Assembly: GCA_044464225.1 (NCBI GenBank)
Contig: JBIQLN010000006.1
Location: forward strand, 62,001-126,000
Length of the DNA stretch: 64,000 nucleotides
Reading direction: 5' to 3'
Origin: 66-474 sp044464225
GTDB taxonomy: Bacteria; Pseudomonadota; Gammaproteobacteria; Xanthomonadales; Rhodanobacteraceae
How positions within the stretch are numbered: the stretch's first letter is position 1; every line of letters starts with the position of its first letter. The notes beneath the pieces are model-generated. The model searched no databases and was not told the DNA's origin. It saw only the letters and a list, made by a program, of their open reading frames with translations. Shown piece by piece: positions 9,057 to 18,547 of the stretch. The translations under genes were made by a program, and so were the position numbers.

Positions 9057-9722
9057 CTATTGCTGCGACGGATCGTCGGCGTTGCTGAACTTCGATCGCA
9101 GGGCGCGATAGTGTTCCAGTTGCGCGGTGAAACGCGCCTCGGTCCGGGCAAGATCCGCGCGCTTTTGCACCAGCGCGGCCCGCTCGTCGTTGACGCTCTG
9201 CCGTTGCTCCGCAATCCGCTTGCTGACGTACGGCGGAATCGGCTGTTTGGAATGTTCCAGATCGGCCGCATGGGCCAGCAACTCGGTCAACGAATCCTCC
9301 TGGCTGCGCAGGTTGGTTTCCAGCGAGCTGATGTCCGCCTGGATCTGCCGGAGCTGGGCCTGCTGTGATGCCTGCAGGTCCTTGTCGGTGGGATAGGCCG
9401 CGAGCATCTGGGCGTCCGCGACCCGGCGCTGCTGCGCCTCGCGCCTGACGGCTGCATCCTGCGCTGCGCGGGTGGCGGCCGCCCGGCGTTCGGCGGACGT
9501 CAGCTCACGCTCCACGTGGCGGACCACCATGCCTTGCGAGTTGACGATGTCATAGCCGCCCGCCAGCGCCGACGAGGGAATGGTGTCGCTGAAATGCACC
9601 ACGCCGGAAGCGTCCGTCCAGCGATAGTGGGTGGTCGGCGTGGGCGGGGCCGCGAACGTCGGCGCGCACATGCCGCAGGCCACGGCTGCGAGCAGCAGGC
9701 ATGAGGAAATTCGGCGCATCAC
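9057..9722 (-). CDS. DUF4124 domain-containing periplasmic protein
   Basis: A 221-residue protein with a signal peptide (LLLAAVACGMCAPTFA, cleavage near residue 24). A DUF4124 module follows at about 30-70 (YRWTDASGVVHFSDTIP), a short beta domain common in secreted proteobacterial proteins. The remainder (about 75-215) is a long charged, Gln/Ala-rich helix with heptad character, probably a coiled coil. Its function is unknown; such proteins are thought to be envelope-associated. It stands alone between the ACP gene and pyrE. Confidence 0.8.
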   Translation of the reverse strand: MMRRISSCLLLAAVACGMCAPTFAAPPTPTTHYRWTDASGVVHFSDTIPSSALAGGYDIVNSQGMVVRHVERELTSAERRAAATRAAQDAAVRREAQQRRVADAQMLAAYPTDKDLQASQQAQLRQIQADISSLETNLRSQEDSLTELLAHAADLEHSKQPIPPYVSKRIAEQRQSVNDERAALVQKRADLARTEARFTAQLEHYRALRSKFSNADDPSQQ

Positions 9723-9879
9723 GATCTCCGGATGGGAACCAGTATAGGCTCGGGAAGCCCGCCATAACCTGCTGCACTTGGCAGCTTGACGTCGGCAGTA
9801 CCCTTCCGATCCGCTCGGTTCGCGGAGGCTGCCGACACAGGGGCTCCCGGATCATGCAAATTGCGGGCCGGGCCCGGAT

Positions 9880-10533
9880 TCAGGCCGGCCCCACGCCATA
9901 ACGATCACGATAGGCCTGGAGCCGCTCGCGTTCGGCGGCGAGGTCGGGCCGCATGCCCGCATATTCCATCAGATCGCCGAGACCGACGATCGCGATCACC
10001 GGCACCCCATCCTCGCGCGCGAGTTCCTGAACCGCCGAGCGCTCACCTTGCCCACGCTCCTGCCGGTCCAGCGCGACCAGCACGCCGGCCACGGTGGCAC
10101 CGGCGCCGCGGATCAGGCCGAGCGATTCGCGCACCGCCGTGCCGGCGGTGATCACGTCGTCCACGATCAGCACCCGTCCCGAAAGCGGCGCGCCCACGAT
10201 CACCCCGCCTTCGCCGTGGTCCTTGGCCTCCTTCCGGTTGTAGGCCCAGGACACGTCCCGGCCGTGCTCGCGCGCCAATGCGACGGCCGTCGCCGCCGCG
10301 AGCGGAATGCCCTTGTAGGCGGGACCGAACAACATGTCGAAGGCGACGTCGTTCGCGATTACGGCAGCGGCATATGCGGTGCCGACGTCTGCCAGCGCGG
10401 CGCCCGTGTCCATTCTGCCCATGTTGAAGAAGTACGGGCTCTGGCGGCCGGACTTCAGGGTGAATTCGCCGAAGCGCAGCACGCCGCGCGAGAGCACGGT
10501 CTCGAGAAAGGCCTGTTGGTGGGGTTTGAGCAT
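9880..10533 (-). CDS. pyrE: Orotate phosphoribosyltransferase
   Basis: A 217-residue enzyme that joins orotate to PRPP to give OMP in pyrimidine synthesis. The PRPP-binding loop is RVLIVDDVITAGTAVRE. FTLKSGRQSPYFFN near the N-terminus and KEAKDHGEGG in the flexible catalytic loop are characteristic. The start at 10533 (MLKPHQQAF) matches family length; the open frame extends 41 codons further but with no family similarity. It diverges from exonuclease III by 122 bp, an arrangement I recall from other gammaproteobacteria. Confidence 0.96.
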   Translation of the reverse strand: MLKPHQQAFLETVLSRGVLRFGEFTLKSGRQSPYFFNMGRMDTGAALADVGTAYAAAVIANDVAFDMLFGPAYKGIPLAAATAVALAREHGRDVSWAYNRKEAKDHGEGGVIVGAPLSGRVLIVDDVITAGTAVRESLGLIRGAGATVAGVLVALDRQERGQGERSAVQELAREDGVPVIAIVGLGDLMEYAGMRPDLAAERERLQAYRDRYGVGPA

Positions 10534-10655
10534 GAGGGTGAGCAGGAACCGGGGAGCAGCATGATAAAGCCTTGTGCCTTCCCGCAGGATCCGTGGCTGG
10601 GGTGCACGGTATCCGTTACGCTCTTGCCCTGCTCCCTCCACCCTGCTCCCGTTCA

Positions 10656-11456
10656 ATGAAAATCATCTCCTTCAACGCCAACGGCATCCGTTCCGCCGCC
10701 AACAAGGGTTTCTTCGACTGGCTGGGCCGGCAGAACGCGGACGTGGTGTGCCTTCAGGAAACCAAGTCGCAGGAAACCCAGCTCGTTGATCCGTGTTTCC
10801 GTCCCGATGGCCACCATTGTTTCTACCGCGACGCCGTGACGAAGAAGGGCTACAGCGGCGTCGCGATCTACGCCAGGCGCGAGCCCGACGAAGTGCTGAA
10901 GAAGATCGGCTGGAAACCGTTCGACGATGAAGGCCGCTACATCGAGGCGCGCTTCGGCAATCTCTCGGTGGTGTCGCTGTACGTGCCGTCAGGCACCTCG
11001 GGCGAGGAACGCCAGCAGTTCAAGTTCGAGGCGATGAAGCAGCTGCGCAAGATCTTCGACGGCTGGCTCGCCAGTGGCCGCGAGTACGTGGTGTGCGGCG
11101 ACTGGAACATCGTGCGCAGCGAGCGCGACATCCGCAACTGGAAATCCAACCAGAAGAACTCCGGTTGCCTGCCGGCGGAACGCGCCTGGTTGAACGCGCT
11201 GATCGCGGATCCGCACGGCGACGGCACGCCCGCGCCGGAACACGGCTGGCTGGACAGCTTCCGCGTGGTGAAACCGGACGTCGAGGAATACACGTGGTGG
11301 TCCAACCGCGGCGCCGCGCGCGCGAACAACGTGGGTTGGCGCATCGACTACCAGATCGCCACGCCCGGCATCGGTCAGTGCGCGCGTGCCTGTTCGGTCG
11401 CGCGTGAGCCGCGGTTCTCCGACCACGCGCCCTTCGCGGTGGACTACGCGGAATGA
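10656..11456 (+). CDS. xthA: Exodeoxyribonuclease III (AP endonuclease family)
   Basis: A 266-residue protein of the exonuclease/endonuclease/phosphatase family that incises abasic sites and degrades duplex DNA 3' to 5' in base-excision repair. Seen motifs are the N-terminal KIISFNANGIRSA, LQETK with the metal-binding Glu, the catalytic GDWNIV and the terminal SDHAPFAVDY with the catalytic His. The start is set at MKIIS; upstream in-frame codons are not conserved. Its stop overlaps the start of ampG as ATGA, so the two are probably translationally coupled. The exact subfamily (XthA or ExoA) cannot be fixed by eye. Confidence 0.94.
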   Translation: MKIISFNANGIRSAANKGFFDWLGRQNADVVCLQETKSQETQLVDPCFRPDGHHCFYRDAVTKKGYSGVAIYARREPDEVLKKIGWKPFDDEGRYIEARFGNLSVVSLYVPSGTSGEERQQFKFEAMKQLRKIFDGWLASGREYVVCGDWNIVRSERDIRNWKSNQKNSGCLPAERAWLNALIADPHGDGTPAPEHGWLDSFRVVKPDVEEYTWWSNRGAARANNVGWRIDYQIATPGIGQCARACSVAREPRFSDHAPFAVDYAE

Positions 11457-12775
11457 CCCGCAGCGCCGCGGGCGCCGGCAAGCCCGCCAAACCGTCCATA
11501 TGGAAGGCCTTCACCCAGCCGGCCGCATGGACGATGTGCTTCTTCGGTTTTTCCTCGGGGCTGCCGTTTCTCCTGGTCGCGGGCACGCTGGCGTACTGGC
11601 TGAAGGCCGAGCACATCGTGCTGCGCGACATCACGATGATCGCCAGCGCCGGCATGACGTACGTGTTCAAGTTCCTGTGGGCGCCGCTGCTGGATCATTG
11701 GAAGCTGCCGCTGTTCTCCCGGTTGGGACGTCGCCGCGGCTGGCTGCTGCTGGCGCAGGCCGGCGTGGTGGCCGGGTTGCTGACGATGGCCTTCCTGACG
11801 CCGGCGCGGCTGGATGCCTTCATCGCCGCCACGCTCGCCGTGGCGTTCTTCGGCGCCACGCAGGACATCGCGGTGGACGCGTGGCGCATCGAGATCGCGC
11901 CCATGGATCAGCAGGGCGCGCTGGTCGCGGTCTACGCACTCGGCTACCGCATCGGCCTGATGGTGGCCGGCGCGTTCGCGCTGATCATGGCCGATCACCT
12001 TGCGTGGCCGTGGGTGTACGTGGTGATGGCCGCGATGATGGTGATTCCCATCGTCGCCAACCTGCTGGCGCGCGAGCCGGTGGAGCATCGCGAATCCCCG
12101 CGGCGCTGGCTGGACGCGATGCGCAACGGCGTGGTCGCGCCGTTCACCGACTTCTTCGCGCGCTTCGGCGTGGCACTGGCGCTGGTGACGCTGCTGTTCA
12201 TCCTGCTGTTCAAGGTTCCCGAACAGGCGACGATCGGCGGCATCATGAGCCCGTTCTACCGCGACATGGGTTTCAGCCTCACCGCGATCGGCACGATCAC
12301 CAAGATCTACGGCGTGTGGATCGGCATCGCCGGCGTGTTCGTCGGCGGCGCGGCCGTCGCGCGCTTCGGCATCAACCCGAGTTTGCTGGTCGGGATCGTC
12401 GCCTGCGGTTGCAGCAATCTCTTGTACCTGTTGCTGATTTCCCATCACGGCAACCTCGGCATGCTGACCGTGGTGATCTCGGGCGAGAACTTCACGCTCG
12501 GTTTCCTCGGGCCGCCGACGGTCGCCTTTCTTTCGTCGCTGGTCAACCGCCAGCACACCGCCACGCAATACTCGCTGCTGAGTTCGATGGTGAACCTGCC
12601 GGGCAAGGTGATGGGTTTCTTCGCCGGCGGCATCGTGATGGCGACCAGCTACGGGTTCTATTTCGTGCTCACGGTGTTGGCGGTATTGCCGGCTGCGTTG
12701 TTGTTGCTTTGGCTGGTGCCGCGCCTGCGCGCCCACGGCGTGGGCGGCGACGCCGATCAGGCGCGCGGCGCGTAA
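11453..12775 (+). CDS. ampG: AmpG-like muropeptide permease (MFS)
   Basis: A 440-residue major-facilitator protein with about 12 hydrophobic segments. It is of the type that imports GlcNAc-anhydroMurNAc peptides from the periplasm for cell-wall recycling. Supporting blocks are GFSSGLPFLLVAGTLAYWL at the first helix, FKFLWAPLLDHW and the GATQDIAVDAWRIE segment typical of AmpG. It overlaps the xthA stop by 4 bp and its 3' end overlaps the convergent anmK by 19 bp. The anmK product works on the sugar this transporter brings in. AmpG also affects beta-lactamase induction in other species; an AmpE-like gene lies elsewhere in the window. Confidence 0.9.
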   Translation: MTRSAAGAGKPAKPSIWKAFTQPAAWTMCFFGFSSGLPFLLVAGTLAYWLKAEHIVLRDITMIASAGMTYVFKFLWAPLLDHWKLPLFSRLGRRRGWLLLAQAGVVAGLLTMAFLTPARLDAFIAATLAVAFFGATQDIAVDAWRIEIAPMDQQGALVAVYALGYRIGLMVAGAFALIMADHLAWPWVYVVMAAMMVIPIVANLLAREPVEHRESPRRWLDAMRNGVVAPFTDFFARFGVALALVTLLFILLFKVPEQATIGGIMSPFYRDMGFSLTAIGTITKIYGVWIGIAGVFVGGAAVARFGINPSLLVGIVACGCSNLLYLLLISHHGNLGMLTVVISGENFTLGFLGPPTVAFLSSLVNRQHTATQYSLLSSMVNLPGKVMGFFAGGIVMATSYGFYFVLTVLAVLPAALLLLWLVPRLRAHGVGGDADQARGA

Positions 12776-13869
12776 ACCGCGCCCAGCACGCGCGGCCCGC
12801 GCGCGCCGGTCACCGACGGCAGGTTGCCGGGAACATGGTCCAGCCGTGCGCGCGCGAGCCAGGCGAAGCCGATCGCTTCCACGAAATCGGGATCGAGCCC
12901 GAGCGCCGCGGTGGTGTCGACCTTCGTGTCGGGAAGCTCGGCACGAAGCGCGGCCATCAACGCGCCGTTGTGCACGCCGCCGCCGCAGGCATACAGCTCG
13001 CGAACGGCTGGCGCGTGCACGCGCAGCGCATCGGCGATGCTGCGCGCCGACAGTTGCAGCAACGTGGCCTGCACGTCGACTGGCGCGATGTTTCCGGACA
13101 AACGTTCATCCAGCCAGTCGAGATTGAAATATTCGCGTCCGGTGCTTTTCGGGGGCGGCGCCGCGAAATACGGATCGCCCATCAACCGTTGCAGCAGCGC
13201 GGCATCGACGCGGCCGCTGCGCGCCCACGCGCCGCCTTCGTCGCGCGGCGTGCGGCAATGGCGCAGCGACCACGCATCCAGCAGGCAGTTCGCGGGGCCG
13301 GTATCGAAACCCAGCACCGGCTGGCCCGGCACCAGCAGGGTGAGATTGGCGATGCCACCCAGGTTCAATACCGCGCGGGGCGTCGCGGCATCCGCCAGCA
13401 CCGCGGCGTGCAGCGCCGGCAACAACGGCGCGCCCTGCCCGCCCGCCGCGAGATCCGCGCGACGGAAATCGGCCACCGTGACGATGCCGGTGCGCTCGGC
13501 AATCACGTTCGGATCACCAATCTGCAAGGTAAAGGCATCCGGACCGTTCGGTCGGTGACACACCGTCTGTCCGTGCGAACCCAGCGCCGCCACATTGCGC
13601 GCATCGACACCTGCATCGCGCAGCAGCGCCAGCGCCGCCTCGGCAAAGCACGCGCCGATGGCGGCATCGAGGTGACCGTATGCATCGAGCGTGATCGCCG
13701 CGGCATTGCGCGCCAGCGCAACGACACCTGCGCGAAGGTGATCGGGGTAGGCAAAGGTACGGGTCGCAATGACATCCGGATGCGCCGCGAAGCGCACCAG
13801 CGCGACGTTGATGCCGTCGGCGCTGGTTCCGGAAATCAGCCCCAGGTAAAGCGGCGCGGCATCAGCCAC
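12757..13869 (-). CDS. anmK: Anhydro-N-acetylmuramic acid kinase
   Basis: A 370-residue ASKHA-fold kinase. It cleaves the 1,6-anhydro ring of anhydroMurNAc and phosphorylates it to MurNAc 6-phosphate in peptidoglycan recycling. Motifs seen are GLISGTSADGIN near the N-terminus, GSHGQTVCHRP, NLGGIANLT and GFDTGPANCLLDAW. Length matches the family. Its 3' end overlaps ampG and its 5' end lies 9 bp downstream of the M23 peptidase stop on the same strand, so peptidase and kinase are likely one transcript. Confidence 0.96.
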   Translation of the reverse strand: MADAAPLYLGLISGTSADGINVALVRFAAHPDVIATRTFAYPDHLRAGVVALARNAAAITLDAYGHLDAAIGACFAEAALALLRDAGVDARNVAALGSHGQTVCHRPNGPDAFTLQIGDPNVIAERTGIVTVADFRRADLAAGGQGAPLLPALHAAVLADAATPRAVLNLGGIANLTLLVPGQPVLGFDTGPANCLLDAWSLRHCRTPRDEGGAWARSGRVDAALLQRLMGDPYFAAPPPKSTGREYFNLDWLDERLSGNIAPVDVQATLLQLSARSIADALRVHAPAVRELYACGGGVHNGALMAALRAELPDTKVDTTAALGLDPDFVEAIGFAWLARARLDHVPGNLPSVTGARGPRVLGAVYAPRA

Positions 13870-13878
13870 GACTGCGAA

Positions 13879-15339
13879 TCAGTTGGTGGTGGCCACGCTG
13901 GCACGATCGTCGCCCACCCGTGCGAGACGCTGGGTGGCGTTGTCGATCATCTGGATGCGCGCCACCATCGGTGCGGTCTGCGCGCGGAAGTCCGCCATCA
14001 GCTTGGTCGACAGCGGCTCCGGCTTCGGCATCGTGACCGTCAGGGGATTTTCAGGCTTGCCGTTCACCCGCACCTCGTAGTGGAGGTGCGGACCGGTGGC
14101 CATGCCGGTCTGGCCGACGTAACCGATCACTTCGCCCTGGGTGACGTGCGAACCGACGTGCAGACCCTTCGCGAAGCGCGACATGTGCCCGTAAGCGGTG
14201 GTGTACCTCGGCGTGTTGCGGATGGTGATGAAATTGCCGTAGCCGTGCGAACGGCCACGGAAGGTGATCACGCCATCGCCCGCCGCATGGATCGGAGTAC
14301 CGGTCGGCGCCGCATAATCGACGCCCTTGTGCAGGCGGTTGTAGCCCAGGATCGGATGGTGGCGCATGCCGAAGCTGGAAGAAATGCGCGTGAAGGCAAC
14401 GGGTGTGCGCAGCAAGCCCTTGCGCAACGGTCGACCGTCCTGACTGAAATAGGCCACGCTGCCGTCCGGCTCCTTGAAACGATACGCGGTGTAGCGGTGC
14501 CCGTTGTTGACGAACTCCGCCGCGATGATGTTGCCGCCGCCCGAATACTTGCCATTGCGGTAGATGTCGTCGTAGACGACGGTGAAGCGGTCGCCCTTCT
14601 TCAGGTCCTTGATGAAGTCGATGTCGTACTTGAAGACGTCGGCGAGCTTCAGCACCATCGTTTCGGAAAGCCCCGCCTTCTCGCCCGCCGCGAACAACGA
14701 ACCCTGCACCTCGCCGTGCGCGAAATGCATGCGGCGCTCGATCGGCAATGCCGTGACCTGGGCGCGCATGCTGCCGTCGGCCTGGGCGGTCAAGGTCACG
14801 CGGGTGGCGGAGTCGGGCTCATAACGGAATCCCTGCAACTGGCCCTTTGCATCGGTGAGGAATTCGAGTTGATCGCCAGGATGCAGCGTCTTCAATGCCC
14901 CGGTGTCCTTGCCACTGGCCATCACCCTGGCGAGGTCGGCGCCGTTCAACCCCTGCGCCTGGAAGATTTCCGACAGCGTCTCGCCCGGCTGCACTTCCAC
15001 GGTCTTCCAGGAGGCAACGACCGGCCGGGGGGCTTCCTTGGGCGCGGGCGGCAACTGCAACGCCAGCGTTTCGCGGGTCACCGGCTTCACGACTGTGCGA
15101 TGCTGCAGCACGCTGGCCCACGCCGGGATGCCCAGCAGCGTCAGCACCGCGAGCAGGACGGCGCCGCCACCGAGGATCCAGCGCTCGCGCGTCCAGCGAA
15201 ACGCCACGGACGGCGCTTCGGCATGAAACGACCAATGCGCGCAACGCGAATAAAAGTGGGAGTGGCACTGACGGGTCTTGCGACGGATCGCCTGACGACG
15301 CACAACATGAGGGGTAACGCGACGGAGGTGGCGATCCAT
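13879..15339 (-). CDS. M23-family peptidoglycan DD-endopeptidase (MepM-like)
   Basis: A 486-residue membrane-anchored cell-wall hydrolase. One transmembrane helix (about 57-77, GAVLLAVLTLLGIPAWA) is followed by an OapA/LysM-like segment (VQPGETLSEIFQAQGL), a central helical domain, and a C-terminal lasso peptidase domain. The zinc ligands are visible in NRLHKGVDYAAP (H and D) and GPHLHYEVR (HxH). It would cut cross-links between stem peptides to allow wall growth. I chose the ATG at 15339; the frame opens earlier (15435) without family similarity. It is upstream of anmK and divergent from tyrS, a grouping that ties wall cleavage to wall recycling. Confidence 0.9.
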   Translation of the reverse strand: MDRHLRRVTPHVVRRQAIRRKTRQCHSHFYSRCAHWSFHAEAPSVAFRWTRERWILGGGAVLLAVLTLLGIPAWASVLQHRTVVKPVTRETLALQLPPAPKEAPRPVVASWKTVEVQPGETLSEIFQAQGLNGADLARVMASGKDTGALKTLHPGDQLEFLTDAKGQLQGFRYEPDSATRVTLTAQADGSMRAQVTALPIERRMHFAHGEVQGSLFAAGEKAGLSETMVLKLADVFKYDIDFIKDLKKGDRFTVVYDDIYRNGKYSGGGNIIAAEFVNNGHRYTAYRFKEPDGSVAYFSQDGRPLRKGLLRTPVAFTRISSSFGMRHHPILGYNRLHKGVDYAAPTGTPIHAAGDGVITFRGRSHGYGNFITIRNTPRYTTAYGHMSRFAKGLHVGSHVTQGEVIGYVGQTGMATGPHLHYEVRVNGKPENPLTVTMPKPEPLSTKLMADFRAQTAPMVARIQMIDNATQRLARVGDDRASVATTN

Positions 15340-15537
15340 CGGAGGTCCAGGAAAACGGGCGAAAACGCGCGACGGGCCGTACCATAGCCCCACCCGAAAG
15401 CGTGCGTCAATGCCTTGTACCACAAAGATTTGCACGCCGTTTTGAAGTTAACACATAATTAACCACCACGTCACCTTCACGCGTTGACGCAGCCCACTTT
15501 TTTGGACGCTGGCCAGCGCTCGCCGATCGGAAAATCA

Positions 15538-16749
15538 ATGTCTTCGAACCAGCAGGCCCTTGCACTGATCCATCGCGGCGCGGTCGACGTCCTGAAGGAG
15601 GACGAACTCGAAGCGCGTCTCGCGCTGGGTCGGCCGCTCCGCATCAAGGCGGGGTTCGACCCGACTGCGCCCGATTTGCACCTCGGGCACACGGTCCTGC
15701 TCAACAAGATGCGCCAATTCCAGGATCTCGGACACACCGCGATTTTCCTGATCGGCGATTTCACCGGAATGATCGGCGATCCCACCGGCAAGAACGTCAC
15801 GCGCAAGCCGCTCACCCGCGAGGAAGTGCTGGCGAACGCCGAGACTTACGCGAAGCAGGTGTTCAAGGTGCTCGATCGCGAGCGCACCGAGGTGCGTTTC
15901 AATTCCGAATGGTTCGGCAAGATGGACGCGTCGGACATGATCCGCCTCGCCGCGCAGCACACCGTCGCGCGCATGCTCGAGCGCGACGACTTCGCCAGGC
16001 GTTACGCCGCGCAGCAGCCGATCGCGATCCACGAGTTCCTGTATCCGCTGGTGCAGGGCTACGACTCGGTGGCGCTGGAGTGTGACGTCGAACTCGGCGG
16101 CACCGACCAGCGCTTCAACCTGCTGATGGGGCGTGGTTTGCAGGAACATTTCGGCCAACCGCCGCAGATCGTGCTGACGATGCCGCTTCTGGAAGGCATC
16201 GACGGCGTGCAGAAGATGTCGAAGTCGCTCGGCAACTACATCGGCATCGATGAACCCGCGATCGACATGGTCACCAAGACCATGAAGATCGGCGACGACC
16301 TGATGTGGCGCTGGTTCGAACTGCTGAGCTTCGACGTGTCGCTGGATGAACTGGCCACGATGAAGCGCGAGGTCGCCAGCGGCGCGTTGAATCCGCGCGA
16401 CGCGAAACTGCGCCTGGCGCGCGAGCTCGCCGCGCGGTTCCATGGGGCCGCCGAGGCCGACAAGGCCATTGCCGGCTGGCATGCGGTGGTACGCGGCGAA
16501 GGCGATACCTCGTCATTGCCGCTGAACGAGATCAGCGCACCGGCGGAAGGCTTGCGCCTGCCGGCGCTGCTGACCGCGGCGGGCCTCACGTCCAGCAACT
16601 CGGAGGCCAATCGCAAGCTGAAGGAACGCGCGGTGCGGATCGACGCCCAGGTGGTGGCAGACCCGCAGCGCGTGTTCACCGCCGGTTTCGAAGGGGTGCT
16701 GCAAGTGGGCAAGCGCAATTTCGCACGGGTAAGGTTGCGGATGGAATGA
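15538..16749 (+). CDS. tyrS: Tyrosyl-tRNA synthetase
   Basis: A 403-residue class I aminoacyl-tRNA synthetase. The HIGH-type motif is DLHLGHTVLLNKM and the KMSKS loop is VQKMSKSLGNYIG. A C-terminal S4 RNA-binding domain begins near residue 340 (LPALLTAAGLTSSNSEANR). The C-terminus and the ELGGTDQRFNLLMGR block are those of the TyrZ-like subgroup common in proteobacteria. The ATG at 15538 is chosen because MSSNQQALALIHRG matches the family start; a TTG at 15484 is in frame but unsupported. Confidence 0.96.
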   Translation: MSSNQQALALIHRGAVDVLKEDELEARLALGRPLRIKAGFDPTAPDLHLGHTVLLNKMRQFQDLGHTAIFLIGDFTGMIGDPTGKNVTRKPLTREEVLANAETYAKQVFKVLDRERTEVRFNSEWFGKMDASDMIRLAAQHTVARMLERDDFARRYAAQQPIAIHEFLYPLVQGYDSVALECDVELGGTDQRFNLLMGRGLQEHFGQPPQIVLTMPLLEGIDGVQKMSKSLGNYIGIDEPAIDMVTKTMKIGDDLMWRWFELLSFDVSLDELATMKREVASGALNPRDAKLRLARELAARFHGAAEADKAIAGWHAVVRGEGDTSSLPLNEISAPAEGLRLPALLTAAGLTSSNSEANRKLKERAVRIDAQVVADPQRVFTAGFEGVLQVGKRNFARVRLRME

Positions 16750-16770
16750 CCTTGCCGCGGTCGTTTTTTT
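16748..16770 (+). terminator. Possible weak rho-independent terminator of tyrS
   Basis: A short stem (GACC / GGTC with a 7-base loop) overlaps the tyrS stop and is followed one base later by seven T residues. The stem is only 4 bp, so the call rests mainly on the T-run. Confidence 0.35.
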
Positions 16771-16872
16771 GCGCGCTGGTGCAGCTTTGCGCCCGGCGTG
16801 CGTGCGCTATTTTGTTCGTGACGCTTTCTTCCCGCGGCGCGTGAGTCACGGGCAAGCCATCGAAGGAGCCCG

Positions 16873-17553
16873 ATGTTCGTCGACGTTCCCAGTCGCCACC
16901 GCGCCCACCTGCGCTGGGTCACGCCCGCGCTGGTGGTGGCGTGCGTCGCTTGCTATCTATGGCTGATGCTGTCGGCGCCGGCGACGCGCTACGCGGTGCT
17001 GGGCAACTGGGGCACGGTGCCGGCGCACCTGTTCCAGCACGGCAAGGCGCTGGAGGGCTGGTCGTGGCTGCGCCCGCTCACGTCGCTGTTCATGCACGCC
17101 GACTGGATGCACCTGCTCGGCAACATGCTGTTCCTGGTGATCTTCGGTCTCCCCGCCGAGCGCGCGTTGGGTTCGCGCCGGTTCCTTGCGCTGTTCCTGA
17201 TCGGCGGTGCGTTCGCCAACCTCGTCGGCGCGTGGACGCTGTCGGGTCAATTGCGGCCGATCATCGGATGCAGCGGCGCGGTGTCGGCCATGCTCGGGGC
17301 GTACCTCGCGCTGTTTCCGCGCGCCCACCTCGGACTGGTTTTGCCGCTGGGCCTGTACCTGCAATTCATTCGCGTGCCGGCCGCCCTGTTGATCGGGATG
17401 TGGGTGCTGCTGCAACTGCTGTTCACGTGGGCGGGACCGGGTTTCGGCACGGTGGTGTGGTGGGCGCACCTTGCCGGCTTCGGCTTCGGCATCCTGTTCG
17501 CGGTGGTTTCGCGCGGCGCGGTGGAACGACGGTTGCGCCAGCGATCATATTGA
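16873..17553 (+). CDS. Rhomboid-family intramembrane serine protease
   Basis: A 226-residue integral membrane protein with about six hydrophobic helices. The catalytic serine is in IIGCSGAVSAMLGAY (GxSG), the catalytic His in WWAHLAGFGFG, and the oxyanion Asn in HADWMHLLGNMLFL. It would cut transmembrane segments of unknown client proteins. The ATG is preceded by AAGGAG at good spacing. It is monocistronic, running convergent to the glutamine amidotransferase gene. Confidence 0.92.
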   Translation: MFVDVPSRHRAHLRWVTPALVVACVACYLWLMLSAPATRYAVLGNWGTVPAHLFQHGKALEGWSWLRPLTSLFMHADWMHLLGNMLFLVIFGLPAERALGSRRFLALFLIGGAFANLVGAWTLSGQLRPIIGCSGAVSAMLGAYLALFPRAHLGLVLPLGLYLQFIRVPAALLIGMWVLLQLLFTWAGPGFGTVVWWAHLAGFGFGILFAVVSRGAVERRLRQRSY

Positions 17554-17588
17554 TCGCGCGGCATCCCGGCTGCACGCGTCCAGGGAAC

Positions 17589-18383
17589 TCACGCGCGGAC
17601 GCCCGGTTCGGATTCCCGAACACCGGACCTCCCCTCCACGGGCCGGCGCTCGGCCCCCGGCGCCGTGACGGGAGCACCCAGCGCAGCCTGCGCAAAGCGT
17701 TCCAGCAAGGTGCGTGCGGCTTCCGTTTCGCGCACCGCCTCCCGCATGGCGGCAACGTCGCAGCCTTCTTCGCGCAAGGCATCGGCGCGTGCGTCGATGT
17801 AGGCACGCATGCAAGCCGCCGTGAATTCCGGATGGAACTGCGTCGACACGGCCCGCGATGCATAACGCAGCAACTGGTGCGGATCGCGGGCGGACCGGGC
17901 AAGTACCTGGGCGCCGGGCGGCGGTGCGAGGACCGATTGGCGATGGGTGGTGTGCGCGGGAAACGAAGCCGGCAATCCGCGCGTGACGCCGGTCCCGGGG
18001 AGGCGGCCGCGCGACATCGTCTGCGTGCCCATTTCGCGGCCGTCCGGAAGCCAGCCGACCGTGCCACCCAGCGCATGGGCCATCAACTGATGGCCGTAGC
18101 AAACCCCGAACAAGGGCGTGTGCGCAGCCAGCGCGTCGCGGATCCAGGCGGCCGTGTGCTCGCTCCAGTCCGTGCGCTCGGTCACCATTGCCGCAGACCC
18201 GGTGATCACCGCGCCGGGCACGTCACCGGGGTGTGGCAGGGCTTCGCCTGCGTCGACGCGCACCACCTGCATCTGCGCCGGACGCAGGCGCATCGCCTCC
18301 CGGAACCAGTCGGCGAAACCGCCGAATTGCGCGCGGACGACGTCCGGCGCTTCGCCCGTCTGGATCAACAACAAGGGTCGCAT
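17589..18383 (-). CDS. Class I glutamine amidotransferase (GMP synthase-like domain protein)
   Basis: A 264-residue stand-alone GATase1 protein. The nucleophile elbow GVCYGHQLMAHALGG and the catalytic His-Glu pair in STQFHPEF are intact, so it probably has glutaminase activity. ITGSAAMVTE and TTHRQSV also fit the YfeJ/GMP synthase-like group. The C-terminal 60 residues are a low-conservation, Arg/Glu-rich extension. The amination target is unknown and no synthetase partner adjoins it. It diverges from the M28 peptidase gene by 164 bp. Confidence 0.86.
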   Translation of the reverse strand: MRPLLLIQTGEAPDVVRAQFGGFADWFREAMRLRPAQMQVVRVDAGEALPHPGDVPGAVITGSAAMVTERTDWSEHTAAWIRDALAAHTPLFGVCYGHQLMAHALGGTVGWLPDGREMGTQTMSRGRLPGTGVTRGLPASFPAHTTHRQSVLAPPPGAQVLARSARDPHQLLRYASRAVSTQFHPEFTAACMRAYIDARADALREEGCDVAAMREAVRETEAARTLLERFAQAALGAPVTAPGAERRPVEGRSGVRESEPGVRA

Positions 18384-18547
18384 CGCCCCACCTCGAAGTG
18401 CACTGCGCCCAGCATACCGCCCGCGCGACGCGACGGCATGACCAAAGCCCCTTGCGCAAACGCACTGCTTCGCGCATCAATGGCCGGCCATGCCGCCGCA
18501 GCAACGATGTCCCGGCGGCTCACTCATCCCCGCAGGAGTATCCCCCC

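Noticed and set aside
11386..15387. A 1333-codon open frame on the + strand across ampG, anmK and the M23 gene
   Set aside because: It is an out-of-phase and antisense shadow of three well-supported genes; its product is Arg/His-rich low-complexity sequence with no domain.
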